This document shows positions 17,863-26,059 of a stretch of 64,000 nt of DNA, in pieces. The translations under genes were made by a program, and so were the position numbers. The stretch's first letter is position 1; every line of letters begins with the position of its first letter. Below the pieces are notes generated by a model. The model was given only the letters and a program-made list of their open reading frames with translations. It made no database searches and was not told the DNA's origin. The stretch comes from Paenibacillus dendritiformis (GTDB lineage Bacteria > Bacillota > Bacilli > Paenibacillales > Paenibacillaceae), in the NCBI RefSeq assembly GCF_015845845.1, contig NZ_LDIG01000121.1:1-64000 (forward strand), read 5' to 3'.

Positions 17863-18878
17863 TGGCGGTACGCCGCATCCCCCTGCTGGCCGTCGACGGC
17901 GGGGGGACGAAATCCCTTGCCGTCTTTACGGATAGGCAGGGCCATATGCTCGGACGGGGCCAAGGCGGCCCGTCCAATTACCATGGCAGCGGGACAAAGG
18001 GAGCGATGCGCGAGCTGGCGGCGGCGATCCGCGAAGCGATCGCGGATCTGGAGCGGAGCGGCGGATGTCCTGTCATACCGGATGCGAATGAAGGGGAAGC
18101 GAATGTGGAAGTCGAATGTGCCGTATTCGCCCTGGCCGGCCTGGATACCGAGTCCGACAGGCGCGCCGTCACCGGATTGGTAGAGGAGGCGCTCGCGCTG
18201 CTGCCGCTTCAGGTCGGGCACCTGATCGTGGAGAACGACGGCTACGCCGCCCTGCTGGGCGCGACCGGCGGTCAGCCGGGGATATTGGTGATTTCCGGAA
18301 CCGGTTCGATTATATACGGCATTGACGGGCACGGAAGGACGGCCAGGGCGGGCGGCTGGGGCCACCGTGTCGGCGACGAAGGCAGCGGCTATTGGATCGG
18401 CAAGCAGGCGGCGCTGGCGATTCTGAGGGCCTATGACGGAAGGGGAGCAGGCACGAGGCTTAAGGAATGGGTGCTGCCGTATTTAGGCATGGAGCGGGAA
18501 GAGGAGTTGTTCGACTGGATATACGGGTCAGCCTATTCCATTGATACCGTTAGCCGGCTCTCCCGCGCCGTCAGCCAGGCCGCCTCCGCCGGGGATAAGG
18601 AAGCGCAGCGAATATTAACGGCAGCCGCTGACGAGCTGTTTTACGCCGCAGCCGCGGTGATTCGTCATTTATCCTTCCACCGCGACCCCTTTGTTGCGAT
18701 TATGCAGGGCGGCGTGCTGCAGCATGAAAGTCACGTCCGGGAAGCTCTGATGCGCCGGATTGAAGCATACGCGCCGCATGTCCAATGGGACGAGGCACGC
18801 CGAGAGCCGATCTACGGCGTTATAGCCATGGGATTATCCTACTTTAGAGAAAAAGGGAAGGGGGAAACGTGTGAATGA
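17862..18878 (+). CDS. BadF/BadG/BcrA/BcrD-family ATPase, N-acetylglucosamine-kinase-like
   Basis: 338 residues. The ASKHA-fold phosphate loop AVDGGGTKS is at the N-terminus, with ISGTGSIIYG near residue 145 and GGWGHRVGDEGSGYWIG near 165. This matches the eukaryote-like N-acetylglucosamine/glucosamine kinases of this family. The start is the ATG in TGATG, overlapping the lyase stop by one base, which indicates translational coupling. With a PIG-L deacetylase following at +62 bases, phosphorylation of a released (N-acetyl)glucosamine is a reasonable inference. Confidence 0.8.
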   Translation: MAVRRIPLLAVDGGGTKSLAVFTDRQGHMLGRGQGGPSNYHGSGTKGAMRELAAAIREAIADLERSGGCPVIPDANEGEANVEVECAVFALAGLDTESDRRAVTGLVEEALALLPLQVGHLIVENDGYAALLGATGGQPGILVISGTGSIIYGIDGHGRTARAGGWGHRVGDEGSGYWIGKQAALAILRAYDGRGAGTRLKEWVLPYLGMEREEELFDWIYGSAYSIDTVSRLSRAVSQAASAGDKEAQRILTAAADELFYAAAAVIRHLSFHRDPFVAIMQGGVLQHESHVREALMRRIEAYAPHVQWDEARREPIYGVIAMGLSYFREKGKGETCE

Positions 18879-18939
18879 TAACGTTAAACGATGCTCCATA
18901 CATGCGAGGAACCGCTGAACGGCGGGAGGCTAAAGGGAA

Positions 18940-19692
18940 ATGAGGAAAAGATGGCTATTCGTGTTCGCTCATCCTGACGATGAATCCTTTGCGGCCGGAG
19001 GGACGATAGCCAGGTTGAGCAGTGCGGGCCACGACGTCATTCTCGCGTGCGCCACCTCGGGATGCAAGGGGAGGTCGGGCGAATTCCGATTCACTTCACG
19101 CGAAGAATTGGCACGGTACCGGGAACAGGAGCTGCGGAACGCCTGCTCCATCCTCGGCGTCGCCGAACTCGTGCTGTACCGGTATCCGGACGGCGAGCTG
19201 AAGTCGTTTGGCATGTATGCGCTGGCGGACCGGATTCAGTCCACGATTGTCGAGCGAAGGCCCGACGTCATTGTTACGTTTCCGCCGGACGGGGTGACCG
19301 GACATCCCGATCATATCGCGATTTCCCGGGCTACGGAGACAGCGGTCGAACGGGCCGAAGCGCATTACCCGGAGGGGAGGAAGCCATCGCTCTATTACAC
19401 CTCGATCCCTCATTACTATGACCATTGCCCGGACTCCGGCCCGCCCCAGACCTGCCCGATCACGGCGCGAGCCGATATCCGCGGCTTCCGCCAGCACAAA
19501 GGGCGGGCCCTGCAGGCCTACCGGAGCCAGATCTACTCCGTGAACCGCGCCTACCCCGGGGTCATGGACGGCGACTTCACCGTCATCGGCGACTACGAAT
19601 ACTACACTCTGGTCCGGGCGAATGGCCAGCTCGTCCCGCCGAATACGGCCCCGGCGGCTCTCGACGAGCTGCCGGAGATGGAGCTGGGGTGA
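18940..19692 (+). CDS. Cytoplasmic PIG-L (LmbE/BshB-like) deacetylase
   Basis: 250 residues without a signal peptide. The Zn motif AHPDDES is at residues ~10-16, and TGHPDH near 125 supplies the second histidine pair. These are the ligands of LmbE/MshB/BshB enzymes that deacetylate GlcNAc-inositol or GlcNAc-malate, or hydrolyse thiol conjugates. GGGAGG and AAGGGAA precede the ATG. It ends the co-oriented locus and pairs with the larger secreted paralogue at 12.7 kb. Whether it is the housekeeping BshB or a pathway-specific enzyme cannot be decided here; no bshA or bshC is in the window. Confidence 0.8.
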   Translation: MRKRWLFVFAHPDDESFAAGGTIARLSSAGHDVILACATSGCKGRSGEFRFTSREELARYREQELRNACSILGVAELVLYRYPDGELKSFGMYALADRIQSTIVERRPDVIVTFPPDGVTGHPDHIAISRATETAVERAEAHYPEGRKPSLYYTSIPHYYDHCPDSGPPQTCPITARADIRGFRQHKGRALQAYRSQIYSVNRAYPGVMDGDFTVIGDYEYYTLVRANGQLVPPNTAPAALDELPEMELG

Positions 19693-19812
19693 AGGGAGCG
19701 GAGGGGCGCCATTCATCTGGCTTACCGTTGAGTCGAATGGCAGCCCCCATGAGCCGTTCCTCGTCAGAGCCAGCGGCACTGACATATTGCCCGAACATAG
19801 CCCCGTGTCGCT

Positions 19813-19838
19813 AGGCCCCGGGCCAACAACCGGGGCTT
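19813..19838 (+). terminator. Possible terminator of the PIG-L locus
   Basis: AGGCCCCGG and CCGGGGCTT form a strong 9-bp stem about 120 bases after the last stop. There is no T-tract, so termination is uncertain. The rest of 19693-20100 shows no gene. Confidence 0.35.
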
Positions 19839-20099
19839 CCCCTCGCGTTAGCAACACGCCCTCAAGGGACTTCCCGTGAACGCAACGGCCGTTACCTTAT
19901 CATGCTGGCCCATGATATACTCATTGAAAGAACAAGTTGAGGGAGCCACAGAAGAGGGGAATATCCAGCCCCTTCGCCCTGGCGAGGAGAGCAGAGTTGT
20001 ACAAATTGATGATAGGGTGTAACTGCTGGTGCGAATGTATAGTGCACATGAAATCCCCGGGACATTCGCACCACGATTATCACATTATTATCCAAATTA

Positions 20100-20206
20100 G
20101 CCGAAGAAGAGCTATAGATTTAATGTAATTTTGATTTTTATATTCATTTTCTGAATTATTCAATCATAATTGAATGTACATTTGACACATTCAGTCAATT
20201 TTCGCT
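20100..20206 (+). promoter_or_regulatory. CRISPR leader (AT-rich)
   Basis: The ~107 bases before the first repeat are strongly AT-rich in a GC-rich neighbourhood. They contain the inverted repeat ATTCAAT/ATTGAAT (around 20158-20175) and a TTGACA at 20182-20187. Repeats here are identical, while those at the far end are mutated, so this is the leader side and the array is transcribed rightward. Confidence 0.65.
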
Positions 20207-22506
20207 GTCGCATCTTACGCGGATGCGTGGATTGAAATGATATGGATTCGCACAAGACTTTTCGGCGATTCCAGTCGCATCTTACGCGGATGCGTGGATT
20301 GAAATCGGAGTGACGCCATGGAAGCGTCGCATGCTGCCGGTCGCATCTTACGCGGATGCGTGGATTGAAATTGGACCTGAAGGAATTTCACGCGAGCAAT
20401 ATTATGTCGCATCTTACGCGGATGCGTGGATTGAAATCGTGAATTGCGTAAAGTTGAGCGATTAGAGTCGGTGTCGCATCTTACGCGGATGCGTGGATTG
20501 AAATATATCAGTTGGAATTTTAATAGTGTCCATCATTGTCGCATCTTACGCGGATGCGTGGATTGAAATAACGTGGCTTGAAATTGGGAAGAAATACCCA
20601 TCGTGTCGCATCTTACGCGGATGCGTGGATTGAAATCGGGCATGGAAGTTGAAGGTGTGATTGACTTAGCAAGTCGCATCTTACGCGGATGCGTGGATTG
20701 AAATATCGCCATGTCCATCGTTTTCATATCGTTAATCCCGTCGCATCTTACGCGGATGCGTGGATTGAAATCGGCGGAGTCTGGCCGGGCTGCCGCCAAA
20801 GCTGGCGTCGCATCTTACGCGGATGCGTGGATTGAAATATCGTGTCGTCCTTGGCTACTTTCATCCTTTTAGGGTCGCATCTTACGCGGATGCGTGGATT
20901 GAAATCTTTCGAAAGCCCGTAACCCACACATCGACGTAGTCGCATCTTACGCGGATGCGTGGATTGAAATGGCACGGGTGAAATTGTACCGTCGAATGGG
21001 CCAATCGGGTCGCATCTTACGCGGATGCGTGGATTGAAATCGCTAAAGTCATTCGAAGACCGGCGCGTGCTGATGTCGCATCTTACGCGGATGCGTGGAT
21101 TGAAATTCGATAACTCCCGTTGTCCAATGTCGCGCTCCTCTGTCGCATCTTACGCGGATGCGTGGATTGAAATAGAACGTATAAATCGCGGTCATGCTCA
21201 CCAAGCTTGTCGCATCTTACGCGGATGCGTGGATTGAAATTGGGTCCCGTCCTTGTTCGTGAGCACGAGCGTTAGTCGCATCTTACGCGGATGCGTGGAT
21301 TGAAATCGCGAACCGGACGATGTTGCGAAGATCCTCGAGTCGCATCTTACGCGGATGCGTGGATTGAAATTTTATCGTCGAAGCTGACGTAACGGTTTGC
21401 GATGGTCGCATCTTACGCGGATGCGTGGATTGAAATGTAATACCCTTTCACCTCATATCCTGTCCAGCTAGTCGCATCTTACGCGGATGCGTGGATTGAA
21501 ATGTTAGCGATGCGCTCCTGTGACGCCTTCACGATCTGTCGCATCTTACGCGGATGCGTGGATTGAAATCGCAGAATGCTCCGGACTATGTTACGGAATT
21601 TAAGTCGCATCTTACGCGGATGCGTGGATTGAAATAGACTATATCTTGCGGAAAACCCGCCCCTCTGTTTCGTCGCATCTTACGCGGATGCGTGGATTGA
21701 AATGATTATTTCGGCGAGCACAAGACTGAGAATGCGGGCGTCGCATCTTACGCGGATGCGTGGATTGAAATCGCCTCGACCGTGGCCCATCTTGCGAATG
21801 GATAGCGTCGCATCTTACGCGGATGCGTGGATTGAAATGTACCCATTCGCGAGCAATGCCGTCATCACTCGCAAGTCGCATCTTACGCGGATGCGTGGAT
21901 TGAAATCGGAACCGATAAGCATCGACACGAAGTTACCGAGGTCGCATCTTACGCGGATGCGTGGATTGAAATCGACTATGAGCTGTCTTTTTTATTGCCG
22001 ATGACTAGTCGCATCTTACGCGGATGCGTGGATTGAAATGTAATACCCTTTCACCTCATATCCTGTCCAGCTAGTCGCATCTTACGCGGATGCGTGGATT
22101 GAAATCGCAATGTCAACTTTTACTGCGCCCACTAGACCGTCGCATCTTACGCGGATGCGTGGATTGAAATAACGTCTGACAATCGTTGATATAACGGGCT
22201 TTTTGTCGCATCTTACGCGGATGCGTGGATTGAAATTGTACCGGTGCTGCCGTAGGCCATCTGCCAGAAGCGTCGCATCTTACGCGGATGCGTGGATTGA
22301 AATCCCGCCTCATCCGGTATCTCCGGCTTGTTGGCACTAAGTCGCATCCTACGCGGATGCGTGGATTGAAATTACCACGTCTTTGAGCAGCACCGGATTC
22401 ACCTTCGTCGCATCCTACGCGGATGCGTGGATTGAAATAACGCTGAATTACCTGCGTCGGCACCAAAACGATAGCCGCATCCTACTTAAAATAGATGGAT
22501 TGGAAT
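20207..22506 (+). CRISPR. CRISPR array, type I-C-like repeat, 34 repeats plus one degenerate copy
   Basis: The 32-base repeat starts GTCGCATCTTACGCGG and ends GTGGATTGAAAT, which is the type I-C (Dvulg) pattern with the ATTGAAA(T/C) 3' handle. I count 34 repeats with spacers of 32-38 bases. The first 32 repeats appear identical. Repeats at 22341 and 22407 carry a T-to-C change (CATCCTACG). A last, badly decayed copy lies at 22474-22506, marking the trailer end. The spacers at 21437-21470 and 22040-22073 are identical. No cas1-cas8 gene occurs within 20 kb on the left or 41 kb on the right, so the array depends on cas genes elsewhere or is orphaned. Open frames inside it are artefacts of the repeat. 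Confidence 0.98.
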
Positions 22507-22646
22507 GCTTGTATGTGCCCTCGTTTTAACAGTGCAAGGGACACGTCAATTGGCGGGTGCGAAAACTGCTGAAAAGGACGTCAGACAGGAAAGCATGTTA
22601 TCTGTTTTAACGTCAGTATACTTGCTTTCCAAGTCCCTCTATCTTA

Positions 22647-22675
22647 TTTACATCAATTCAATATTATGGTAGTAT
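22647..22675 (+). promoter_or_regulatory. Promoter of the XRE-TPR regulator gene
   Basis: TTTACA (22647-22652) and TAGTAT (22670-22675) are separated by exactly 17 bases and lie ~30 bases before the gene start. Just upstream, GGAAAGCA (22588-22595) and TGCTTTCC (22623-22630) form an inverted repeat that could be an operator. Confidence 0.55.
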
Positions 22676-22706
22676 CAAAATAAAGATGTCTTGGAAGGGT
22701 GATGAT

Positions 22707-24014
22707 ATGGAAGCGTCGTCGCTACAATATTCCACTATTGGCGACAGCATAAGACAATACAGAAATAAAGCCAATCTTACACAAAGCCAACTTGCCGAGT
22801 TGTCAGGCGTCAGCACAGGCTATATCTCCAAAATTGAAAATGATGAGGTAGAACGTCCTTCATTTGAAAAGGTTTATCCCATAGCTAACGCATTACATAT
22901 ACCTATTCGTGAAGTCATACAACCATATCTTGAAATAGGGCAAAAATCCGATGTTCTGTTCGGAATCTTACGAGAAGTAATCAAGGGAGATGGAGCGGAT
23001 TTAACCGATTTAATTATTAAAACGGCATCTGCCTGTTTACATAGCAAGGATTTGGACAGCATCGATCTGATGGAAAGATTGTACGAGTTTGTATCTCAGG
23101 AAGTGAACAACGACTCGCTCAAACTCGCCTTGTACGATCTCATTATCCGTCAGTCCCGTGGGCACGGTATCAATAAGTTTGTCGCCAAAGCTCTTTTTCA
23201 GAAATATCTTATTGAAAGAAATGACTTTACTAAACTACATGCAACCTATGATTCGGGCAGATATGTTTTACATTATGTTGATTTTTTATCGGCAGAAGAA
23301 CGAGCGACCTTATATTATAAGCTGGGAACTCATGCGTATAACTTGCGGCGCTTTCAAGAGAGCATTGATCTATGCATGAACAACGTGGCCGAGGATATAC
23401 CGGTTAGCTTAGTCAAATCAGAATCTATTGCTGTAATTAATAATGCTTATTACTATTTAGGCGAGTATGACTTGAGCGAATCATATCTGAAACAGTATAT
23501 GACATTTCCTTATCCTCACATAAAAGATAATGCGAAATTAATGACCGCTGTTCTGCATGCGAAGAAAGGGGATAAAGAACTCGCCTTGTCACAGCTTCAA
23601 GAATGTTTGCAAAGTTGCGGCGATAATGCTTTGTTGCATGTTATCAACCAACTCATGATAGTATATCTTGAAATGAATGATTGGGCATCTATTGAAAAGC
23701 TATTAAAGTGGGAAAATAAAATTGTCTCTATTCCATACATTACACCATATAAGAAGTCTGAGTTGGCCCATTTCTATAAACTAAAAGGCAACTACTGCGT
23801 TTCTATAGGGAACATTGAAAACGGAATTCAGTGTTATTTGGAAAGTGCGTTACGATATTCCCAAGTGAACGATATTTTAAATGAACGAGAATGTTGTAGT
23901 CTAATTATAAAGCTATATACTGATAGGGATAAAATGATGGATGTTGAAACGCTAAAAAAACTCCAATTACTTTATAATCAATGCAATGTTTTGGGTAACA
24001 GTTCCTTTTTATAA
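22707..24014 (+). CDS. XRE-family regulator with TPR domain (RRNPP peptide receptor, NprR/AloR-like)
   Basis: About 435 residues. An N-terminal lambda-repressor-like helix-turn-helix (residues ~10-65, with QLAELSGVSTGYISKIENDE) is followed by ~360 residues of helical repeats, the TPR peptide-binding architecture of RRNPP receptors such as NprR, PlcR and the Paenibacillus Alo receptors. The ATG at 22707 has GGAAGGG 8 bases upstream; the ATG at 22686 has none. It is followed after 54 bases by a 36-codon gene for a small exported peptide, the standard arrangement of receptor and signal. Lower GC than its neighbours suggests transfer. Confidence 0.85.
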   Translation: MEASSLQYSTIGDSIRQYRNKANLTQSQLAELSGVSTGYISKIENDEVERPSFEKVYPIANALHIPIREVIQPYLEIGQKSDVLFGILREVIKGDGADLTDLIIKTASACLHSKDLDSIDLMERLYEFVSQEVNNDSLKLALYDLIIRQSRGHGINKFVAKALFQKYLIERNDFTKLHATYDSGRYVLHYVDFLSAEERATLYYKLGTHAYNLRRFQESIDLCMNNVAEDIPVSLVKSESIAVINNAYYYLGEYDLSESYLKQYMTFPYPHIKDNAKLMTAVLHAKKGDKELALSQLQECLQSCGDNALLHVINQLMIVYLEMNDWASIEKLLKWENKIVSIPYITPYKKSELAHFYKLKGNYCVSIGNIENGIQCYLESALRYSQVNDILNERECCSLIIKLYTDRDKMMDVETLKKLQLLYNQCNVLGNSSFL

Positions 24015-24068
24015 GGAATATCGATTCCGATGAGAACGGATCGTTACTTAACAGCGGGAGGGATAAAT

Positions 24069-24179
24069 ATGAAACGAACAAAATCCTTATTACTTGTTAT
24101 CATTCTTTTTTCAATCACTATTGCCCCTACAGATTTCGTCGCTAATTATGTTCAGTATATTTACGATACTGGTTGGTAA
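24069..24179 (+). CDS. Small exported signal-peptide precursor (Phr/NprX/AloP-like), cognate to the XRE-TPR receptor
   Basis: A 36-residue gene below the usual size cutoff. It starts MKRTKSLLLVIILFS: a basic start, then a hydrophobic core to about residue 18, then a polar tail ending YIYDTGW. GGGAGGG lies 6-7 bases before the ATG. RRNPP signals are made as Sec-exported precursors whose C-terminal 5-10 residues are imported by the oligopeptide permease and bind the TPR receptor. Position, size and layout all fit. The mature sequence is not known; the C-terminal residues including YDTGW are the best candidate (inference). Confidence 0.75.
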   Translation: MKRTKSLLLVIILFSITIAPTDFVANYVQYIYDTGW

Positions 24180-24202
24180 AGTTCAGTAATTGAATTAACT
24201 CA

Positions 24203-24233
24203 AGGGACGCCGTATACCAAGCGTCTCTTTTAT
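24203..24233 (+). terminator. Terminator of the receptor-peptide operon
   Basis: AGGGACGC and GCGTCTCT form an 8-bp stem (one G-T pair) with a 10-base loop, followed by TTTATT. It lies 24 bases after the peptide gene stop. Confidence 0.8.
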
Positions 24234-24377
24234 TATTGAAAAAAATGATAAATTTTGTCGAATTTTCCTTGAAAGAGAATGAGGGAATTAAAGGAAAAAC
24301 GTGATAAAGTTGCACCAAGAGCAACATGTAGATGCAGGCACCCAACGTTATACAATACGTGGAAGGGAGCAACTTTC

Positions 24378-24692
24378 ATGTCTTTTTTTCTTGACGAAGT
24401 CGATTGCTTGAGATACAAAATCGAGAGCGTACGGCAGCAAATGATACAAGTGGCCGCAGAGAAGAAGAATTTCACCGATAAGACGGTCGTAGAATTGAGC
24501 CAAGAGCTGGATATTTACCTTTTGGAATATCAGAAGAGAAAGAATGCCGCAAGCCGATATAAAGTCCAGCGGTATGATGATAAGTTCTCCTTGGAAAGAC
24601 ACGGGCAACATTTGGACATCCATTCTGACAGGCGATGTGATGAAGCGGAATGGGGAGGGGGCACAGCCATTCTGAACATGGATATTCGTTGA
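24378..24692 (+). CDS. Spo0E-like aspartyl-phosphate phosphatase
   Basis: 104 residues. Residues ~10-55 form the two-helix Spo0E unit, including the hallmark SQELD motif (VVELSQELDIYLLEYQ). Spo0E-type proteins dephosphorylate Spo0A~P and delay sporulation. GGAAGGGAG is 8 bases upstream of the ATG at 24378. Family members are usually 50-85 residues; the ~50-residue charged tail after EYQKRK has no recognised motif and may be a read-through extension caused by decay. It lies directly after the receptor-peptide pair and before a CRISPR repeat fragment. Confidence 0.7.
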   Translation: MSFFLDEVDCLRYKIESVRQQMIQVAAEKKNFTDKTVVELSQELDIYLLEYQKRKNAASRYKVQRYDDKFSLERHGQHLDIHSDRRCDEAEWGGGTAILNMDIR

Positions 24693-24720
24693 AATGAAAG
24701 GTTTTTAGATTCAAAATCGA

Positions 24721-24740
24721 GTCGCATCCTACGCGGATGC
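24721..24740 (+). repeat. Detached CRISPR repeat fragment
   Basis: GTCGCATCCTACGCGGATGC equals the first 20 bases of the CRISPR repeat in its trailer-end variant (CATCC, as at 22341 and 22407). It stands alone 2.2 kb beyond the array. A 20-base identity cannot be chance; it is a leftover of the array or of a rearrangement. Confidence 0.9.
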
Positions 24741-24926
24741 AAACGGCACAACAACAAGCAGGAGGCATAACTCTTCACTGCTCTTGTATTTTGATTTTAT
24801 GACTATCTCGATTTATACGAGCAGGAAACGGGTAATCGGCAGTTTTTATTCAACCGTCCCCGATCACACTCAAATGTTATGGGAACAAAAAGAGCCGTTT
24901 CAAAATGAAACGACCCGTAATATAAA

Positions 24927-25142
24927 TCAATGGGATTGTTCCCTTAACTTTGCGATAATATCTACAGGGAAGCCTGTTACCCTCGCGATCAATTCAGGAT
25001 CCAGATCTTCGGCAATCATTTGCTTGACAACTTCTTCTTTGGCTTCACGCTTGCCTTCTTGTTTGCCTTCTCTCCTGCCTTCGCGTCTGCCTTCGCGTCT
25101 GCCCTCACGCTTAATGGCATCCAAGGTTTTTTCAAGCCCCAT
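24927..25142 (-). CDS. Candidate internal in-frame product of the Rpn gene (RpnS-like antitoxin)
   Basis: Inside the rpn frame, AAAGGAGG (25160-25153) is followed after 10 bases by an ATG at 25142, in frame with the nuclease. It would give a 71-residue protein starting MGLEKTLDAIK and containing the REG repeats and the C-terminal tail. This matches the described arrangement in which rpn genes encode a C-terminal antitoxin from an internal start. Expression is inferred from the unusually good ribosome binding site, which is not needed by the surrounding codons. Confidence 0.45.
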   Translation of the reverse strand: MGLEKTLDAIKREGRREGRREGRREGKQEGKREAKEEVVKQMIAEDLDPELIARVTGFPVDIIAKLREQSH

Positions 25143-25910
25143 AACCGATACGCCTCCTTTTACGTTCTGGATAAGCTCGCGCAAATGCGGTTCATTTTCC
25201 GGCAATTTCTGACTTAATATATTCGCCATCCAGGCGACCAATTGCTGCTGGCTTTCCTCTGGTAATTGCTGTATGGTATGCATCAGCTTGCCGAGCCGAT
25301 TCAGTAATTCCGTCTGATCCGCCGTCTGATCAAGCAAAAACACAGAACCAATCGTATTGGAAAGAGCCAACAACTCTTCTTCTGTATATCGTGCAACATC
25401 AATAAGGACATATTCAAAATTCAGGAGTTCCGAACCGAACATCGTTTCATTGGCTAACAACTGGCGAAATTGGCGACTGGCGGTCCAGCGTCTCTTCCCA
25501 TTGTACAGCACAATTGGCACAATGGGAGGCAGCCGGAATGTTTTTGGCTTGCCCTTCGTTTTTTCCTGATCTTTCAAAAGATAGCGCCAGATCTCAACCT
25601 GATAAAGTAGCAGGCGGTATGGCATGAGGAAGTCCACTTTGGACTGCATTTCCAACAACAAGTAAAATACGACATCTTGTCCATTCAGCTTCACGCGGTA
25701 CACCAAATCGGCTTCCTTGCGCTTGAAGTCCTGAAGAACAAACGAATGGGGGATTTCCTGAACGTTCGTTTCATCTATACGTTCTACCCACTCTTTTTGA
25801 ACAAAGGAGCGAAGTAACTCTACAAAGAGTTTTTTGCTGGACAACAGGAAGCGATATGATGTATCGTGGCGGTGATGTACCGTGTTGTGTTCATCAGTTT
25901 CCGTCCCCAT
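24927..25910 (-). CDS. Rpn-family recombination-promoting nuclease / transposase_31 (PD-(D/E)XK)
   Basis: 327 residues. The N-terminal ~230 residues match Rpn proteins: HDTSYRFLLSS at the start, then the nuclease core KEADLVYRVKLNGQDVVFYL and LLLEMQSKVD supplying the D...ExQ catalytic set of PD-(D/E)XK folds. The C-terminal 70 residues contain a repeated basic-acidic REGRREGRREGKQEG run encoded by a 12-base DNA repeat, then a helical tail. Rpn proteins are DNA endonucleases, and in E. coli they act in phage defence with an internally encoded short antitoxin. GGAAGGAG precedes the ATG, and TATAAT-like elements lie near 25940-25955 on the minus strand. It stands alone beside the CRISPR remnant. 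Confidence 0.85.
   Translation of the reverse strand: MGTETDEHNTVHHRHDTSYRFLLSSKKLFVELLRSFVQKEWVERIDETNVQEIPHSFVLQDFKRKEADLVYRVKLNGQDVVFYLLLEMQSKVDFLMPYRLLLYQVEIWRYLLKDQEKTKGKPKTFRLPPIVPIVLYNGKRRWTASRQFRQLLANETMFGSELLNFEYVLIDVARYTEEELLALSNTIGSVFLLDQTADQTELLNRLGKLMHTIQQLPEESQQQLVAWMANILSQKLPENEPHLRELIQNVKGGVSVMGLEKTLDAIKREGRREGRREGRREGKQEGKREAKEEVVKQMIAEDLDPELIARVTGFPVDIIAKLREQSH
25050..25112 (-). repeat. 12-bp coding repeats within the Rpn gene
   Basis: The minus strand contains back-to-back near-copies of a 12-base unit (plus strand CCTTCGCGTCTG) encoding RREG, REGR and KQEG. Such repeats can change copy number by slippage in frame, altering the length of the linker in Rpn and in its internal product. 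Confidence 0.65.
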
Positions 25911-26059
25911 ACATGCCTCTCCTTCCTGCCATCTTTTCCTTTATTATACCTGATTATAATCGGTAAGGAATAGCTGGGAAAAGAAGTCGAGTAGCTACTG
26001 ACTTCTGGAATACGTGGATTCGTGGATCAGCATCGAACACAGAGCGGGGGAGGAAACGT

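Noticed and set aside
20215-22466. Several repetitive small frames with recurring IRVRCD or LTRMRGLK peptides
   Set aside because: They are translations of the CRISPR repeat and spacers, not genes.
22707-24014. Regarding the XRE-TPR gene as an anti-CRISPR or CRISPR regulator because it borders the array
   Set aside because: The TPR architecture and the adjacent exported peptide gene explain it as an RRNPP receptor; nothing in the sequence links it to cas regulation.
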